A stretch of DNA of 64,000 bases from Rhizoctonia solani (taxonomy: Eukaryota; Basidiomycota; Agaricomycetes; Cantharellales; Ceratobasidiaceae): the NCBI RefSeq assembly GCF_016906535.1, contig NC_057376.1:1240001-1304000 (forward strand), written 5' to 3'. Shown piece by piece: positions 34,601 through 47,206 of the stretch (position 1 is its first letter; the number at the start of each line of letters is the position of its first letter). Position numbers and translations under genes: made by a program. The notes below the pieces were generated by a model, which did not search any database, was not told the origin of the DNA, and saw only the letters and a list, made by a program, of their open reading frames with translations.

Positions 34601-34797
34601 CATTTGAGCTGTCATATCCAGTAAGTTGATCTTGCAGTTTGGCCCGACTCCAAACTGATCTCCATATCACTCTATCAGATCTACCGTCTATGCGATCGCC
34701 GAGAAGGTGAGCGTTTTTTTTTTCCGTTCATACGTGTATCAAGTTTGATTAACCCTCTGTACAGGCTTCTGACATTATCAAGGCTACTGCCGTCTAA
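31611..34797 (+). CDS. GMC-family FAD-dependent oxidoreductase (aryl-alcohol/choline oxidase-like; one frame break)
   Basis: The N-terminus MPIVGPQDFVASEFDYIVVG joins GGGTAG and GLVVAARLSENPTVRVGVLE to form the FAD-binding fold. GMC signatures follow: HPRGKVLGGSSALNFMTLGR, EEVILSSGTFQSPQLLELSG-like text near 33360, and the C-terminal active-site segments VYHPIGTCSM and NLRVVDASVIPIH...CHIQSTVYAIAEKASDIIKA. The family oxidises alcohols and passes electrons to oxygen or quinones. There is no obvious signal peptide. About twelve introns; one of about 340 nt (about 31851-32199) is far longer than the rest. Near 34070 the frame changes between EIIHYPVRH and FPEIVLDVNFIPKGFFP, which I read as a base-count error or a missed junction. 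The substrate is not predictable from sequence alone. Confidence 0.88.
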
Positions 34798-35208
34798 ATC
34801 TGTATAAAAGTGTATCTGGAGATTACGATCTAAAAGATTGTATTGATTTTGTTACCGGCTTCTGTTGTACCTTAGAGAGGGCGTTCATAATGTATTCTTT
34901 TAGTTTCTGGGGAAGCACTGCAACTTGTCAGCCGTAATCCAGTGCCAATTCTGATTGTAATACCTTTGATTCGTCACTGTTTATCAGACACAATTCTTGT
35001 GGTGTACAATTTAGTCAAGAGCCCAGTATCTTTGCTGTCTGGGACTCTGGTGCACGGTACTGTTTATTATTCCGTTTGGCATTATAGAGGGATTGTTGGA
35101 TATTTACTATATTAGACGTATGTAATCCTACAGAGGTGCTCAAAACACATAAATAGCGCAATCACCACACTAAGCTGGTGGATGGATGCTATCAATAAGA
35201 CAACAGAG
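34798..35208. other. Convergent 3' intergenic region
   Basis: Lies between the converging GMC and VanZ-like genes. AT-rich, without coding signal; it should hold both polyadenylation regions. Confidence 0.6.
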
Positions 35209-36234
35209 TCATCTCCTGTTTCCGTTTTCATTGTCGCTCATGTCGTCCTCTCCGATCCCAAAAAGCTCCTCCCTGGAATGATGGTCCCATACATTTCCAA
35301 CTCGAGCGCCACCTTTTGGTTTTGTGTTTGACTTGGATGGATTGGCGTGTAAAGGAAGTGATAAGTCTTCTTCTGAAGAGGTCGGGGATGGCTCGCCCGC
35401 ATTGAGAGGCTGATACAAGCGAGCTATTTCTCGCCTGTGACGATGGTGCCGTTCGATCATGTAAGCAACTGCCGTAACCATGTGTGAGTAAGTGGCCACA
35501 ATGGACGGTACTAACGTGCTTACCGTACAATCCCACGGTTGATCCCAGTAAGTTGGCCTATACCGATGAAAGAGTATGTATTTTTACACAATAACCTAAA
35601 CAATCGATGAACAGCTCACCATAATGTCGCCTGCTTGGAATGTTTTGTTCTAAAAACCCTGTCAGACCGTATTTTATCATCCAATGCAGACCACTTACTG
35701 GGAAGAACGACTGGACTATTTCGCTCACAATCCCACCAAATAAGAAACACATTACAAGAGTGGCGATTATTGCTGTCGGTGGCTGGACTTAGTCATGGTC
35801 TTGAGAGGCCTTACATAGACAAATACTCACAAAAATGTCTCCAAATCCAAATTCTCCTTGCGTCTCTAGAGTCAGGGTAAGGTTAGTTAGGTGTGTATTA
35901 AGCATTGTGATGTCTTCTCTTACTCTTCGACGTCAAATATTAGGTAGAAAAGTGCTGTTGCAGTCCCGAGTGCCAGAAAATGTTCAAGCTTGTCATTGAT
36001 TATCTCATGAGCCAAGTCCGTAAAGCCTAGAAGTGATAAGAGAAGCATAATAACAAATGTCAAAGCTACAAAACACTAATGAGAGGGTAGGGGTCAGAGT
36101 TTCATAGATTGGCGGAGACCAAGAATGCATACTGGTCTAACTCGCACGGGTAAATCCAAGTTCCCCGGCATTCGTAACTTGTACGAACGCATTAGCACCT
36201 TTCCTATGCGCTTAAATATTCGAGATTCCGCCAT
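35209..36234 (-). CDS. VanZ-like membrane protein with acidic C-terminal tail
   Basis: Spliced exons give MAESRIFKRIGKVLMRSYKL, then RMPGNLDLPVRVRP, CFVALTFVIMLLLSLLGFTD, LAHEIINDKLEHFLALGTAT, ALFYLIFDVEE, PPTAIIATLVMCFLFGGIVS, EIVQSFFPNKTFQAGDIMAN, LLGSTVGLYVAYMIERHHRH, and RREIARLYQPLN followed by an acidic/polar tail with NVWDHHSREELFGIGEDDMS. The D-K-x-x-HF...FDV and G-x-SEx-Q core, followed by a region after which the membrane pattern ends, matches VanZ-family proteins. VanZ in bacteria confers low-level teicoplanin resistance; the role in fungi is unknown. About 200 residues, four predicted membrane helices, about seven exons, so this is a native eukaryotic gene and not bacterial contamination. 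It is divergent from the MAPR gene. Confidence 0.72.
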
Positions 36235-36373
36235 CTAGCCAATTCCAAATGTGTGTGCCTGTCGTTGTAGGAGTCTGACCTTTGGGTCATGTGAATTGCA
36301 GCTTACGTCCACACATAAAGCATGACAAATGCGGTCAAGGTTATACAATTCAACCTCGATACTTGTTACCACC
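36235..36373. promoter_or_regulatory. 139-bp bidirectional promoter between VanZ-like and MAPR genes
   Basis: The two start codons, at 36234 on the minus strand and 36374 on the plus strand, are only 139 bp apart, so the genes must share this interval for promoters and leaders unless one has a distal leader exon. No clear TATA box is visible for either side. Confidence 0.6.
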
Positions 36374-37109
36374 ATGTCTTTCGGCGGACTAACTGCATCA
36401 CTCCAAGAGCACCCAATTAACGTGGTTTTACTAGGGATAATATCCTACCAACTGTCCTCCCTGTTCCGTTCATCCTCCGCTTCTTCGCAATCTCAAGGCG
36501 ACGTTCCAAGTTCATACAACGAATCATACAACTGGAAGCCAGCAAAGCACCCTTCTTGTACCGTCTGGAAAAAATATACACCCGTATCCCTTCAGCCCTT
36601 CAGCGGCCGTGATGGTGGTCAGATATTATTAGCTATTGATGGAAAAGTATTCGATGTAACCAACGGAAGGAATTTCTACGGTCCAGGTATAGTGCATGTA
36701 CGACTGACTCGGTCTCGTTCTAAATATATCGACAGATGGTATGTACGGAAACTTTGCTGGGCGCGATGCATCTCGAGGCATGGCCAAGCAGTCCTTTGAT
36801 GAAGGTATACGAGCTTTCGTGTTTGCAATCCCGTACTTACCCAATGCACAGATATGTTAACTCCGGTTGACCAGCCCCTTGACAAGCTTGAGGATTTGAC
36901 GCGAGAAGAAGTGTAAGTATATATTTATTCCTTGCGGAACGATACCATATTAATGTTTACTACTAGAGCGAACATGCAAGGTATGAATCTTTCATTTAAG
37001 CTGAAACAGGTCAAATCATCGTACTAAGTACGCAATATTAGGGTGGGTTGAACACTTTACTGGGAAGTATACAATTGTCGGTGAATTGGTCGAGAATGGG
37101 GCAGACTAG
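36374..37109 (+). CDS. DAP1: Dap1/MAPR cytochrome b5-like heme-binding protein
   Basis: MSFGGLTASLQEHPINVVLL opens with a membrane helix (INVVLLGIISYQLSSLF) and a Ser-rich linker. Then follows the b5-like fold: YTPVSLQPFSGRDGGQILLA, IDGKVFDVTNGRNFYGPG, and across an intron DGMYGNFAGRDASRGMAKQS, then DQPLDKLEDLTREE, GWVEHFTGKYTIVGELVENG and stop. The Tyr residues of FYGPGDGMY are those that bind heme in progesterone-receptor-membrane-component proteins. In yeast Dap1 supports the sterol demethylase Erg11 at the ER. The length of about 165 residues is normal. Four or five introns, some exons very short. Confidence 0.88.
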
Positions 37110-37438
37110 GCTTTCGCACAGATTTGATGAATGAGATCTCCGCTTTTTGCTATGAATTATCTAATAGAATTCGCTTGGTCGTCATCATTATGAGATATAA
37201 ACCGTTTACGGTTCTTGAAGTCAGGGTGCCAGCGTTTTATACAGTCGATTTCAGCAACTTTCAGTTAAGCTAGTTGACGCCTGGCGTTTAGATGGGCATG
37301 CCCTCGACACTTATCCCTGACGTCATGAACAGTCCACCAAAGGGGCATAAATGACGTGCAGAGCACCCCCTGATTCACAATATAAAGAGACCCATACACG
37401 CTAACGTCTCATCGTCACTACTACTACTACCCTCTATC
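37110..37438 (+). promoter_or_regulatory. Promoter region of the alpha-amylase gene
   Basis: 329 bp between the MAPR stop and the amylase start. TATAAAG at 37381-37387 lies 58 bp upstream of the ATG; a CTA-rich leader (about 37418-37432) follows. No other gene seen. Confidence 0.5.
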
Positions 37439-39698
<2,260 letters not shown>

Positions 39699-39869
39699 AC
39701 TCGACTTCCAACGATAGTGGCAAACAGAAATCGACGAATGGGCATCCGAACGATATCCCAAATCTCGAATACGCCTGCATAGAGCTCTTATACCTATACC
39801 AGGATGTACCGTAGACGATTCTTTTAGGTCTTTGATTAGATTGAGTGAATAAAATATATTGGTCGCAAT

Positions 39870-41160
39870 TCAGTCTTCCTCCATCTGACCGCTCTCTCGG
39901 GCCTTGGTTAAACGCTCTTGCATCTTGGCTTTGGCATCCGTGACGGCAGCATCTAGCTGCCCCTTCTTTGCCAACTCTACGAGGAGAGCGTGTATGAGGC
40001 CAAGGTGGTTATGCCTACGCAGTGAATTTTCAAACTTTAGATGCAACAGATGATCAGATCTACGCGCTTTACATAACTTTCGGCTTACTTACATCCCAAC
40101 GCGCCCGCTTTTCTTTTTCTTGGGAGAGCCGGAACACGAGATCTGCTGCGACAAGCTCTTGGCCAGAAGCTTGAGCGGTCTCGATTTGTGCTTGTAAATT
40201 AGGCAGAGGGTCATCTCTGACTGCAAGGAGATTGAAGTGTAACTGTGCGTCTTCAGAGACATAGTGTTTTCCTTTAACAATACAAACTCACCGAGCCTGG
40301 AGGATAAGTTCCTATTCTCTTCTCGATAACATCCCTTGCTTTTGCAACCCAACCCTCTCCCTTTTCCTCATAGGGACCATGCGCAACGGGCGCTCGCTTT
40401 AAACCATCAAATTCATATATCTGACCCATGACAGGTAAATAGGAAATAAAGTGATACGCATCTTCGGACGACTTGGGCTGTGGGCCGTCAGATACAGAGA
40501 TTACTGATGGAGGGGATAGGGCATTATGAGCCGAACGAAGAAAATCGGATGATGTAACTACAAGTCCTGTTGTCTACCGAAAAACATGCGTCATTAAGGA
40601 AGTGACACCACTCAAACAAAATAACTTCACCTGCGAGTCCATTCCCGTGGCAAACGAAATCAAATCGGTAAGCTCCTTGCCCATCTTGAGGGATGGTATG
40701 TTGCACACGCCATTGAGGACCGCAATTGTCGCACAGGCATTATTCACAACCTAGTCCCGTCTGTTTTTAGAGCTGCATCACCTCCCGAAGGATTGAGGTT
40801 GCTAACCTGGTGAGCAAAAAATCCTGGAAACTCCTCGTCATATCGGCCCGCCCCTCCCCCTGTCTCATCTCCTCCACCAATCCATTTAAATAAAAATATT
40901 AATGCACGTATTGGCTGAAGTGCTGCCAGGGATTCTGCGTCGAGAGAATAAAGATCATCCACTACAAGTGGGACGCCCAAGGTTTTCAAAAGTTCACTAG
41001 AACAATTTATAAGCTACGCGTCATTCGAGGTGCAACATACACACGTGAACCTGTGGATCATTGTTATGTTTCCTGGCATACAGAGATAGTAATAAATCTC
41101 TTACACCCCCGGGTCGGACTCTGTCAATTGCCACCCGCTTGAATTGCCTTCCTCGTCCAT
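39870..41160 (-). CDS. UCH37/UCHL5-type ubiquitin C-terminal hydrolase (peptidase C12)
   Basis: MDEEGNSSGWQLTESDPGV-FTELLKTLGV opens the catalytic domain. The motifs are VVDDLYSLD, PIRALIFLFKW, FFAHQVVNNACATIAVLNGV (oxyanion Gln and catalytic Cys), DAYHFISYLPVMGQIYEFDG (catalytic His and Asp) and GPYEEKGEGWVAKARDVIEK. A C-terminal helical extension (VRDDPLPNLQAQIETAQASG..., NHLGLIHALLVELAKKGQLD, QERLTKARERSEQMEED) corresponds to the ULD/KEKE tail that docks UCH37 to proteasome subunit Rpn13. The expected role is trimming ubiquitin chains at the 26S proteasome. About five introns, frame intact. Confidence 0.9.
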
Positions 41161-41497
41161 GATGTAATGAATTAGTTTAATTCTAAGCTTTCTTTGTTCC
41201 TTTAGGCGGATGTATACAGTGTTGGATGAGACCAAAGGACATGAGGTTAGTCATCGCCTTATTTTACAAGTTGTGCTTCCTGTGTGGCGGTGCCCCATAT
41301 ACCGAAAAAGGCATTCCGACTACACTTTACTCACTCGGAGAGGATAAAGTTATCTCTCAGTCGCTCTTGCGAAAATCTAATATCCAGCAAAAGGGTAGGT
41401 AGCAATCTAATTATCCGTATAAATCACACGCGTTAGATGGCAAGTAAATTTAATTATCCATTAGTACATTAGATAAGTGGAGATTTGACAGTATAAT
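41161..41497. other. Intergenic region, no gene seen
   Basis: 337 bp, AT-rich, between the UCH37 start and the Con-6 stop (both minus strand). It should carry the UCH37 promoter and the Con-6 3' end. Confidence 0.55.
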
Positions 41498-42199
41498 TTA
41501 GTGGAGTTCACCAGCCTCGGATAGAATAGCCCTGGCTTTCTCCTTGGCCTCCTCAGAAGTGTTGTCTTCTGTAACCATGTTAGAGTAGGAAGTTTCAGTT
41601 TAGCTTGTTACTCACTGGCCAGGACACCCTTGTAACCGGCAAGGACGCGCTTCTCGTGCTCAGAAGTTGTTTCTCCGGAACCAGTAGTGTCGGCACTGGT
41701 ACCAGCTTGGCCCAAGACCTCCTTTGCATGTTCCTTGGCTTCCGTACTAGTGTTGGGGTTAGATAATGTGGCCTTGTAGCCTCCAAGGACGCGGTTTTCG
41801 TGTTCGTTACCTCCAGTGGGGGCCGAAGTAGCGGTAGTTCCCTGGTCAAGAACTTCGGATGCGTGTGCCTTTGCCTCTTCACTAGTGTTTGGGTTACTTG
41901 AAATCGAAATGAGGCCCAGCAACAAATACATCTAATCAATAAAACTTACGATAACGTAGCCTTGTATCCTCCCATCACTCGGTTCTCGTGCTCGCTGCTT
42001 CCAGTCGTGTTTGGGGACTCATTAACGCCAGCATCCGCAAGAACTTGTTCGGCGTGAGCCTTAGCCTCGTCACTGGTGTTTGGGTTTCTTGATAAAATAG
42101 CATCAGAGGATGCAGTGGCCATGTTGCCAGAGAATGTATTACTCACGAAAGGGTAGCCTTGTAGCCTCCAAGAACATGAGAATCGTGAGAAGCAGACAT
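41498..42199 (-). CDS. Con-6-type repeat protein, with an N-terminal partial unit and four repeats
   Basis: MSASHDSHVLGGYKATLS is a leading partial unit. The full units are NPNTSDEAKAHAEQVLADAG, NPNTSEEAKAHASEVLDQG, NPNTSTEAKEHAKEVLGQAG and (K)DNTSEEAKEKARAILSEAG, each but the last followed by a HENRVxGGYK-like linker, ending ELH. This is the conidiation-specific protein 6 family: small hydrophilic, probably disordered proteins that accumulate in conidia, sclerotia or desiccating cells and are thought to be protective. Most family members have one or two units. Introns separate the leader from unit 1, unit 1 from unit 2 and unit 3 from unit 4, but not unit 2 from unit 3. Frame intact. Confidence 0.9.
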
Positions 42200-42991
42200 A
42201 TTGATAGAGTTGGTTGTATGAGTGTTGAAGTGATAGAATGCGGTGATTGAGTGATGAATTGTGCTCACCTAGCTCTGGTTTTATACACGGTGGAAGGTGC
42301 AATGTCTGTTGGACGGAGTTTTCATTGACATCATATCGGCGTCATCGATGATCAACTGGCTCCCTAGTCTTTCTGCAACTTGAGTCGAATGTCAGTCCGG
42401 AAGCAAACTCAGCGCCACTTGAAAACGACCAACGCGACGCACGTGATCAGGATACATGGCATTCTGCATGGATTAGTACATGTATGCGCTTCACAACGAA
42501 GACGAAAACGCATGTGAATCCTCAAGTTTCTCCTAGTTGTTTTTTCCGCTATTTTCGTTTTATATATCGAGTGTAACATTAGTGCTGCGTAAAGCTCGCC
42601 AATGATGTCATCCAGCTAGACTGCGATTGATCAACGGAGGGGACGGTCGACTTGACCGAGGCTTGAAGTTTCAGAAGGGGCTGACGTATTATAACTCGAT
42701 TGATCGAGAAGCCGGCCTTCCAAAGATCGCCGGGAATGATGCGTTGTAGGAAATGTGATTGCCAACACCAATTGCAACCCAGGAATGGAACAGTGCTCAC
42801 CGCCTCCCTACATGTGCTGGCGTTTCGTACACGTGATCAATGGTGTTCACTTGCCAACGACTACCGCCAAAAGCTTACCTTCTCTTGTGTCTCATAATCT
42901 CTCTCTCTCTCCAATATACGCACCGTATTATCACGCTTCCGAAAACCCAAGGTGCTTCTTGACCACTATTCAATCCGATTGCTCTCACCCC
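42200..42991. other. Intergenic region between divergent Con-6 and F-box genes
   Basis: 0.8 kb. It holds the Con-6 TATA box on the minus strand. The right part (from about 42755) is open in the F-box frame, so the F-box protein could start further left than called. Confidence 0.55.
42279..42285 (-). promoter_or_regulatory. TATA box of the Con-6 gene
   Basis: TATAAAA on the minus strand, 80 bp upstream of the ATG at 42199. Confidence 0.6.
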
Positions 42992-44413
42992 ATGAACCTT
43001 TGTTATGTTGATCGGTTACCACCAGAGATACTTACGCATATATTCGGAATCGTGAAGGCTGTTGATCCCCAAATGTCCTTGGTTGCCTCCTGGGTATCAC
43101 GCTACTGGAGAAGGGTCGCATTGAGCACGCATTTATTATGGGATACAATCACAAAGTTTGATTCTAATATGATCTCAGAATATATCCGCCGCAACCACAC
43201 ATGTCTCATAACCTTGTCTGTTGTTTGTCGTAGCAATGAGTTCGTTATCGCATTCGAGTGTTTATCTTTGATCATCTTTCGCCAACTCCGATCGCGCCTC
43301 CGAAACATATCTCTCGATGTGACGCCAGACAGCCGGGGAATAGATTCGAAATGGTGGCATAATGTTTTAGCTATATTATTTTTGCCTACTAGTTCTATGC
43401 GTTATCCCGAGCTTCAGACTCTTTCTATAAGAAATCCTCTGCTGCTTTCCAATGAACCGACAGCCAGGGATGGCCTCCGCGTGTTCACCGAAGCTCCAAA
43501 GCTACAACACATGCGCTTGCGGGGAATAATACTCGACTCCAAGCATTGTCCTAACAACTACCCTTCGCTTCGGTCCCTCTCGTTGTCGAATAGTTATTTG
43601 GACCGTCCAATCCATTCATTATTACGGTCAATGTCAGGCCTCGAACGACTCTCTTTAATCCTCATCGAGAGATATGACGCCAATTCAGACCCCATCAATA
43701 ACGTGACTGGACCGTCGGCACCTGAAGATGAACTACTACTCGACAAGCTTCGGGTACTACGTATTCTCCGTCCTGGAGAGAACCAGTCCGAAGATATCGA
43801 TAACTTGATAACTTCAATACGCGCACCGAACCTAAAGTGGTTCGAATGGGAAGCCAATCGTGATCCTCTGGCTACGTCCTTAAATTTTTGGCAACTCTGC
43901 GCATCCCGGTTCCGAGCGCTCACTTCTCTCCACCTTATGGGATTCCCCTCGGAGCTCCCTGGAGGGGCTACTGCGCTGGAAATATTAGTCAACTGGCTGC
44001 AATCTCTCGAAAGCATCGAATCTTTTATCTTGATACTCGCGAGAACTTGTGTCTATAGTACTATTGAAACCGAGATAGGCATCCTTACTATAATCGAACG
44101 TCTGTCCGAGACAAACAATAACGTCCCGGCCTACTGCACAGAGTTAAAATCGCTTCATATTGGACCAATCCTTCCTCGGGAGCTCCCTGTTCTTAAATCG
44201 ATGGTTCAGGTTCGCCCTCGTCTGATGTCCGGGTCTCTCCGCATAGTGCAATACGTAGATACGAAAAGGTCCGCTGGGGATGTGTCCTGGCTTCAAGCAA
44301 ACGTTGGCGATTTTGCACTTGAAACAGTGTCCGGTCATGGCAGGGGATTTTTCTATGGTGGTAGGTATCGTTATGTTGGAGGGACCTTGAGGAAATACCT
44401 AGTAGGTAAGTAG
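42992..44413 (+). CDS. F-box protein with leucine-rich C-terminal region
   Basis: A single uninterrupted frame of 473 codons. MNLCYVDRLPPEILTHIFGI starts the F-box, continuing SLVASWVSRYWRRVALSTHL and LWDTI, so it should bind Skp1 in an SCF ubiquitin ligase. The rest contains irregular leucine-rich repeats (LQHMRLRGIIL, YPSLRSLSLSNSYL, MSGLERLSLILIERY, ALTSLHLMGFPSELP, CTELKSLHIG), the presumed substrate-binding part, as in the many F-box proteins of Agaricomycetes. The ATG at 42992 begins right before the F-box; the frame stays open to 42755, so a longer N-terminus is possible. No introns, which is unlike most neighbours but common for this family. The substrate is unknown. Confidence 0.82.
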   Translation: MNLCYVDRLPPEILTHIFGIVKAVDPQMSLVASWVSRYWRRVALSTHLLWDTITKFDSNMISEYIRRNHTCLITLSVVCRSNEFVIAFECLSLIIFRQLRSRLRNISLDVTPDSRGIDSKWWHNVLAILFLPTSSMRYPELQTLSIRNPLLLSNEPTARDGLRVFTEAPKLQHMRLRGIILDSKHCPNNYPSLRSLSLSNSYLDRPIHSLLRSMSGLERLSLILIERYDANSDPINNVTGPSAPEDELLLDKLRVLRILRPGENQSEDIDNLITSIRAPNLKWFEWEANRDPLATSLNFWQLCASRFRALTSLHLMGFPSELPGGATALEILVNWLQSLESIESFILILARTCVYSTIETEIGILTIIERLSETNNNVPAYCTELKSLHIGPILPRELPVLKSMVQVRPRLMSGSLRIVQYVDTKRSAGDVSWLQANVGDFALETVSGHGRGFFYGGRYRYVGGTLRKYLVGK

Positions 44414-45029
44414 AATATCGAGATTAAGACTACGACGTGTTAATATCCGTACCTAGACGTATCTTCTGAGAGCATTTATTTTGACCAAGTAGAACAAAGC
44501 GAGCCATTGGTCTAGATTTTATATTTCTTGGAATCTATGGTCGAGTTTCAAGTTACTGTTTCGTTGTTTTGATTTATATCTCCAGCGCATGCGCGTAAGA
44601 TCCAAATAAAATATAGTCTCAATCTCGCTCAGTACGCGCATTACCTTGACACCCTAATTTGGGATTAGTAATACGTCCTGCCAATCCATAAAGGTGGCAC
44701 ATCTTGAAGTGCGGTACAATCGGGGAGAGTTTAAGAATCTACTGATCAAGTTATTTAGTAGCGTCATCGGAGTGAACATTCTATCGGAAGGAATCGAACA
44801 CTGGCTCCGATTTGGTGTATTCGGCTTTGCGCTATTCTTTCAAGCAGCTGGAGCATAAGTACGAACTGCTGAATAACATATGCAGTAACCTCTAATAATA
44901 CTTAACACAATCGTCTCCCCAACAACCCGGCACCCGCAATATGATGTGAAATAGGAAGCATGTAATATATACTTGAGGGTATCCAGTACATCAAAACAAA
45001 ACAAACCAAAAAAACACCAACACAAGATC
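44414..45029. other. Convergent intergenic region, no gene seen
   Basis: 0.6 kb between the F-box and RNase H2B genes, which converge. AT-rich; no coding or repeat signal. Confidence 0.55.
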
Positions 45030-46402
45030 TTACTCTTTCTTTCCAAAAAATGTATTAAGCGTCGCCATACCCTTCGTATTCGCCTTTTTGAGCTTGTCCA
45101 CCCCACGAGAAGCTTGTGCTCCCGCCTTTCGCTTCTCCCCTGCTTTTGATTTCCCGCCTTTACCTGCTTCCGCTGCTTCTGCTCGGGACGTCGCAGCCGC
45201 AAGTTCGGCGCGGGCTTGTTCAGCCCGTACAGCGGCGTGATCGGTATACGCGGATATACTAGCGAGGTTCAGATCAGTATTGATTTATTTCATTTCATTT
45301 TATCCCGGTTGTTGTGCGGGTGGGCTGTTCGCTTACTCGTATGTGCCCAACACATCCGCCATCAATCCCTCCTCTACCCAGTTCCCGACAATCTCGCTCG
45401 CAATTTTGATACGCGTGGCCGCGCGAATGGCCTCTGCTTTGGGACAATCGAGGGGGCCGAGTTCTTCAACCGAAAGACCGAGTCGAAGGTGCTGTCGTTG
45501 GATAGCCGGGAACGATTGGGCTGTTGTCGAGGTTGACGAGTTGGAGGCTGGTGAGGCTGTTCTGGCGGTGGAGCTGACTCGGGCTCTGGAGCTGGGGGTT
45601 GTTGAGCGGATATGACTCTCTCCACTCTTCGTTTTATGAAAGCCCTGATGCGTTCGGGGATGGCTTATGGACAGTGATATCCGGGGGGATGACTATAGAT
45701 GGATGGGTATGTAAGTAACGGTGCGTGTATGTGTGATTAGGAAGAAACAGTTCAATCACACCTTTTGTCTCGCACAGCTGTTTGAGTGCTCGTCGAGCGC
45801 AACCTAGTGTCATGAACAACGCTACGTCTTGTTTGTTGACATCAGGGACAGAGTACTTCAAGAGGGCTTCTTCAAGGAAGTCGTCTGTAGGTTTAAAAGG
45901 TGCTTTGGGGTCCTATATTGAATGGTGGTTCGTGTGTAAGCCTGATGGAAGATGACAGGAATACGAACGAGCGTTTGAAGGAAGGGAATTAGAATAAACA
46001 CGGGGTCAATGGGTGTCATTAGCATTAAATTTCCATCTAATGCAAGTATGCGTCAGATATTATATAGCGCCATGTTTTGCAACGTACTGGAAACTACGGA
46101 CTGTCCAACGAACCAGGAGCGAGGTGCATCCGGGGTTACGGAATGAAGCTCAAGCATGGTTGATCCATGATATACGAATAGCGCTTGAAGGCCTATAAAC
46201 TATGTCAGATGTTAAGTCTGTTAGCCAAGGAATCCATCGAGCGGACCTGTTCGAGGGTGGGGTAGTTGAAGAGGGCGCAGCGATGATCCAGATCGTTCCA
46301 AGGCCTCCTGGAACTCTTTTATGTGTGTGGCAAGTTCAGTTTAATAGAAGATCAACTCGACTGGAACACACCTTTTGGGAGGACAGCAATGTGCGTTGAC
46401 AT
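45030..46402 (-). CDS. RNH202: Ribonuclease H2 subunit B (Rnh202/Ydr279-type)
   Basis: The spliced N-terminus is MSTHIAVLPK-EFQEALERSG, then LRPLQLPHPRTGLQALFVYH, GSTMLELHSVTPDAPRSWFV, GQSVVSDGNLMLMTPIDPVF, ILIPFLQTLV, DPKAPFKPTDDFLEEALLKY, SVPDVNKQDVALFMTLGCAR and ALKQLCETK. PERIRAFIKRRVE, RLGLSVEELGPLDCPKAEAI, RAATRIKIASEIVGNWVEEG, SISAYTDHAAVRAEQARAEL and a basic end KKANTKGMATLNTFFGKKE follow; the final FF motif is a PCNA-binding-like tail. The triple-barrel domain plus the helical domain match RNase H2B, which supports removal of ribonucleotides from DNA in the nucleus. Between 45500 and 45610 the frame must change once without a plausible intron; a lost base is likely. Seven or so exons. 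Confidence 0.85.
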
Positions 46403-47206
46403 CGAGAAACAAGCGCCAGGGAGAGGTGGACACGCGGTCACGTGGCATGGATCATATACAGACTCACGTGAGCTTCCTTAATTGGCCTTTGGTAAACAAC
46501 AACCATCTCGGCCTGGCACGATTACTTCCAGAAGCCTGAGGGTGCCGGGATGAGTTATAATAGAACAAGATGTAATTACAAGGTTTGAAGCTAGATAGTC
46601 GGAACTAGTACTGAGTTTGGAGGTGACAGTACTCGATTATTTGACGAGATGGCGGCTAATTATAAATGTTATTGTGAAGAAGCTATATTCGAAGACTGTC
46701 CCTCGGATATCGATGGAGGCAATGCACCTTCTGCGAGATATATTTAGCCTCGTAGACATGCGTTCGATGATGCAAAGTAGCGGCTGAGCATTAAGAATTC
46801 TAAACGGCGGCTCATATGCATTGGTTATCCTTGGCGTTGATGGCTTACCCAATGAGTACCCCTGACGTTGTGCGGAGCAGGGGAGACAGCTAAATCTGTG
46901 CTTCTCTCCTCGAGAGAAAGAGTGCCTGGTCTGCCTCGTACTTGCTGTGGCAACTGTCCAGGTTGCTTGCGAGCGGGTTCAACGCTCGAGCAAGAATAAT
47001 AATGACAGATTCCAAATTGAAGAGGCCATCGCTGACCAATGATGACATAGCAAGGTAATGGTCACATATTATTCGATTTCATCGCTTCCTAACTCGGCCG
47101 GCATAGGCCTCCCGTCTCCCGTAGCATCTCTAGCAGCCCCGGAAGAATTCCTGGAAGACCAGGTATATACCCACTGGTGCGGAATTCAACGCAATCTCAG
47201 ATAACG
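46403..47206. other. Intergenic region between divergent RNase H2B and CLC genes
   Basis: 0.8 kb with no recognisable gene; both promoters should lie here. A 72-codon open frame on the minus strand (46637-46852) has no features that support it. Confidence 0.55.

Noticed and set aside
35209..36234. Bacterial contamination or recent transfer, suggested by VanZ similarity
   Set aside because: Several spliceosomal introns and base composition like its neighbours show an established fungal gene.
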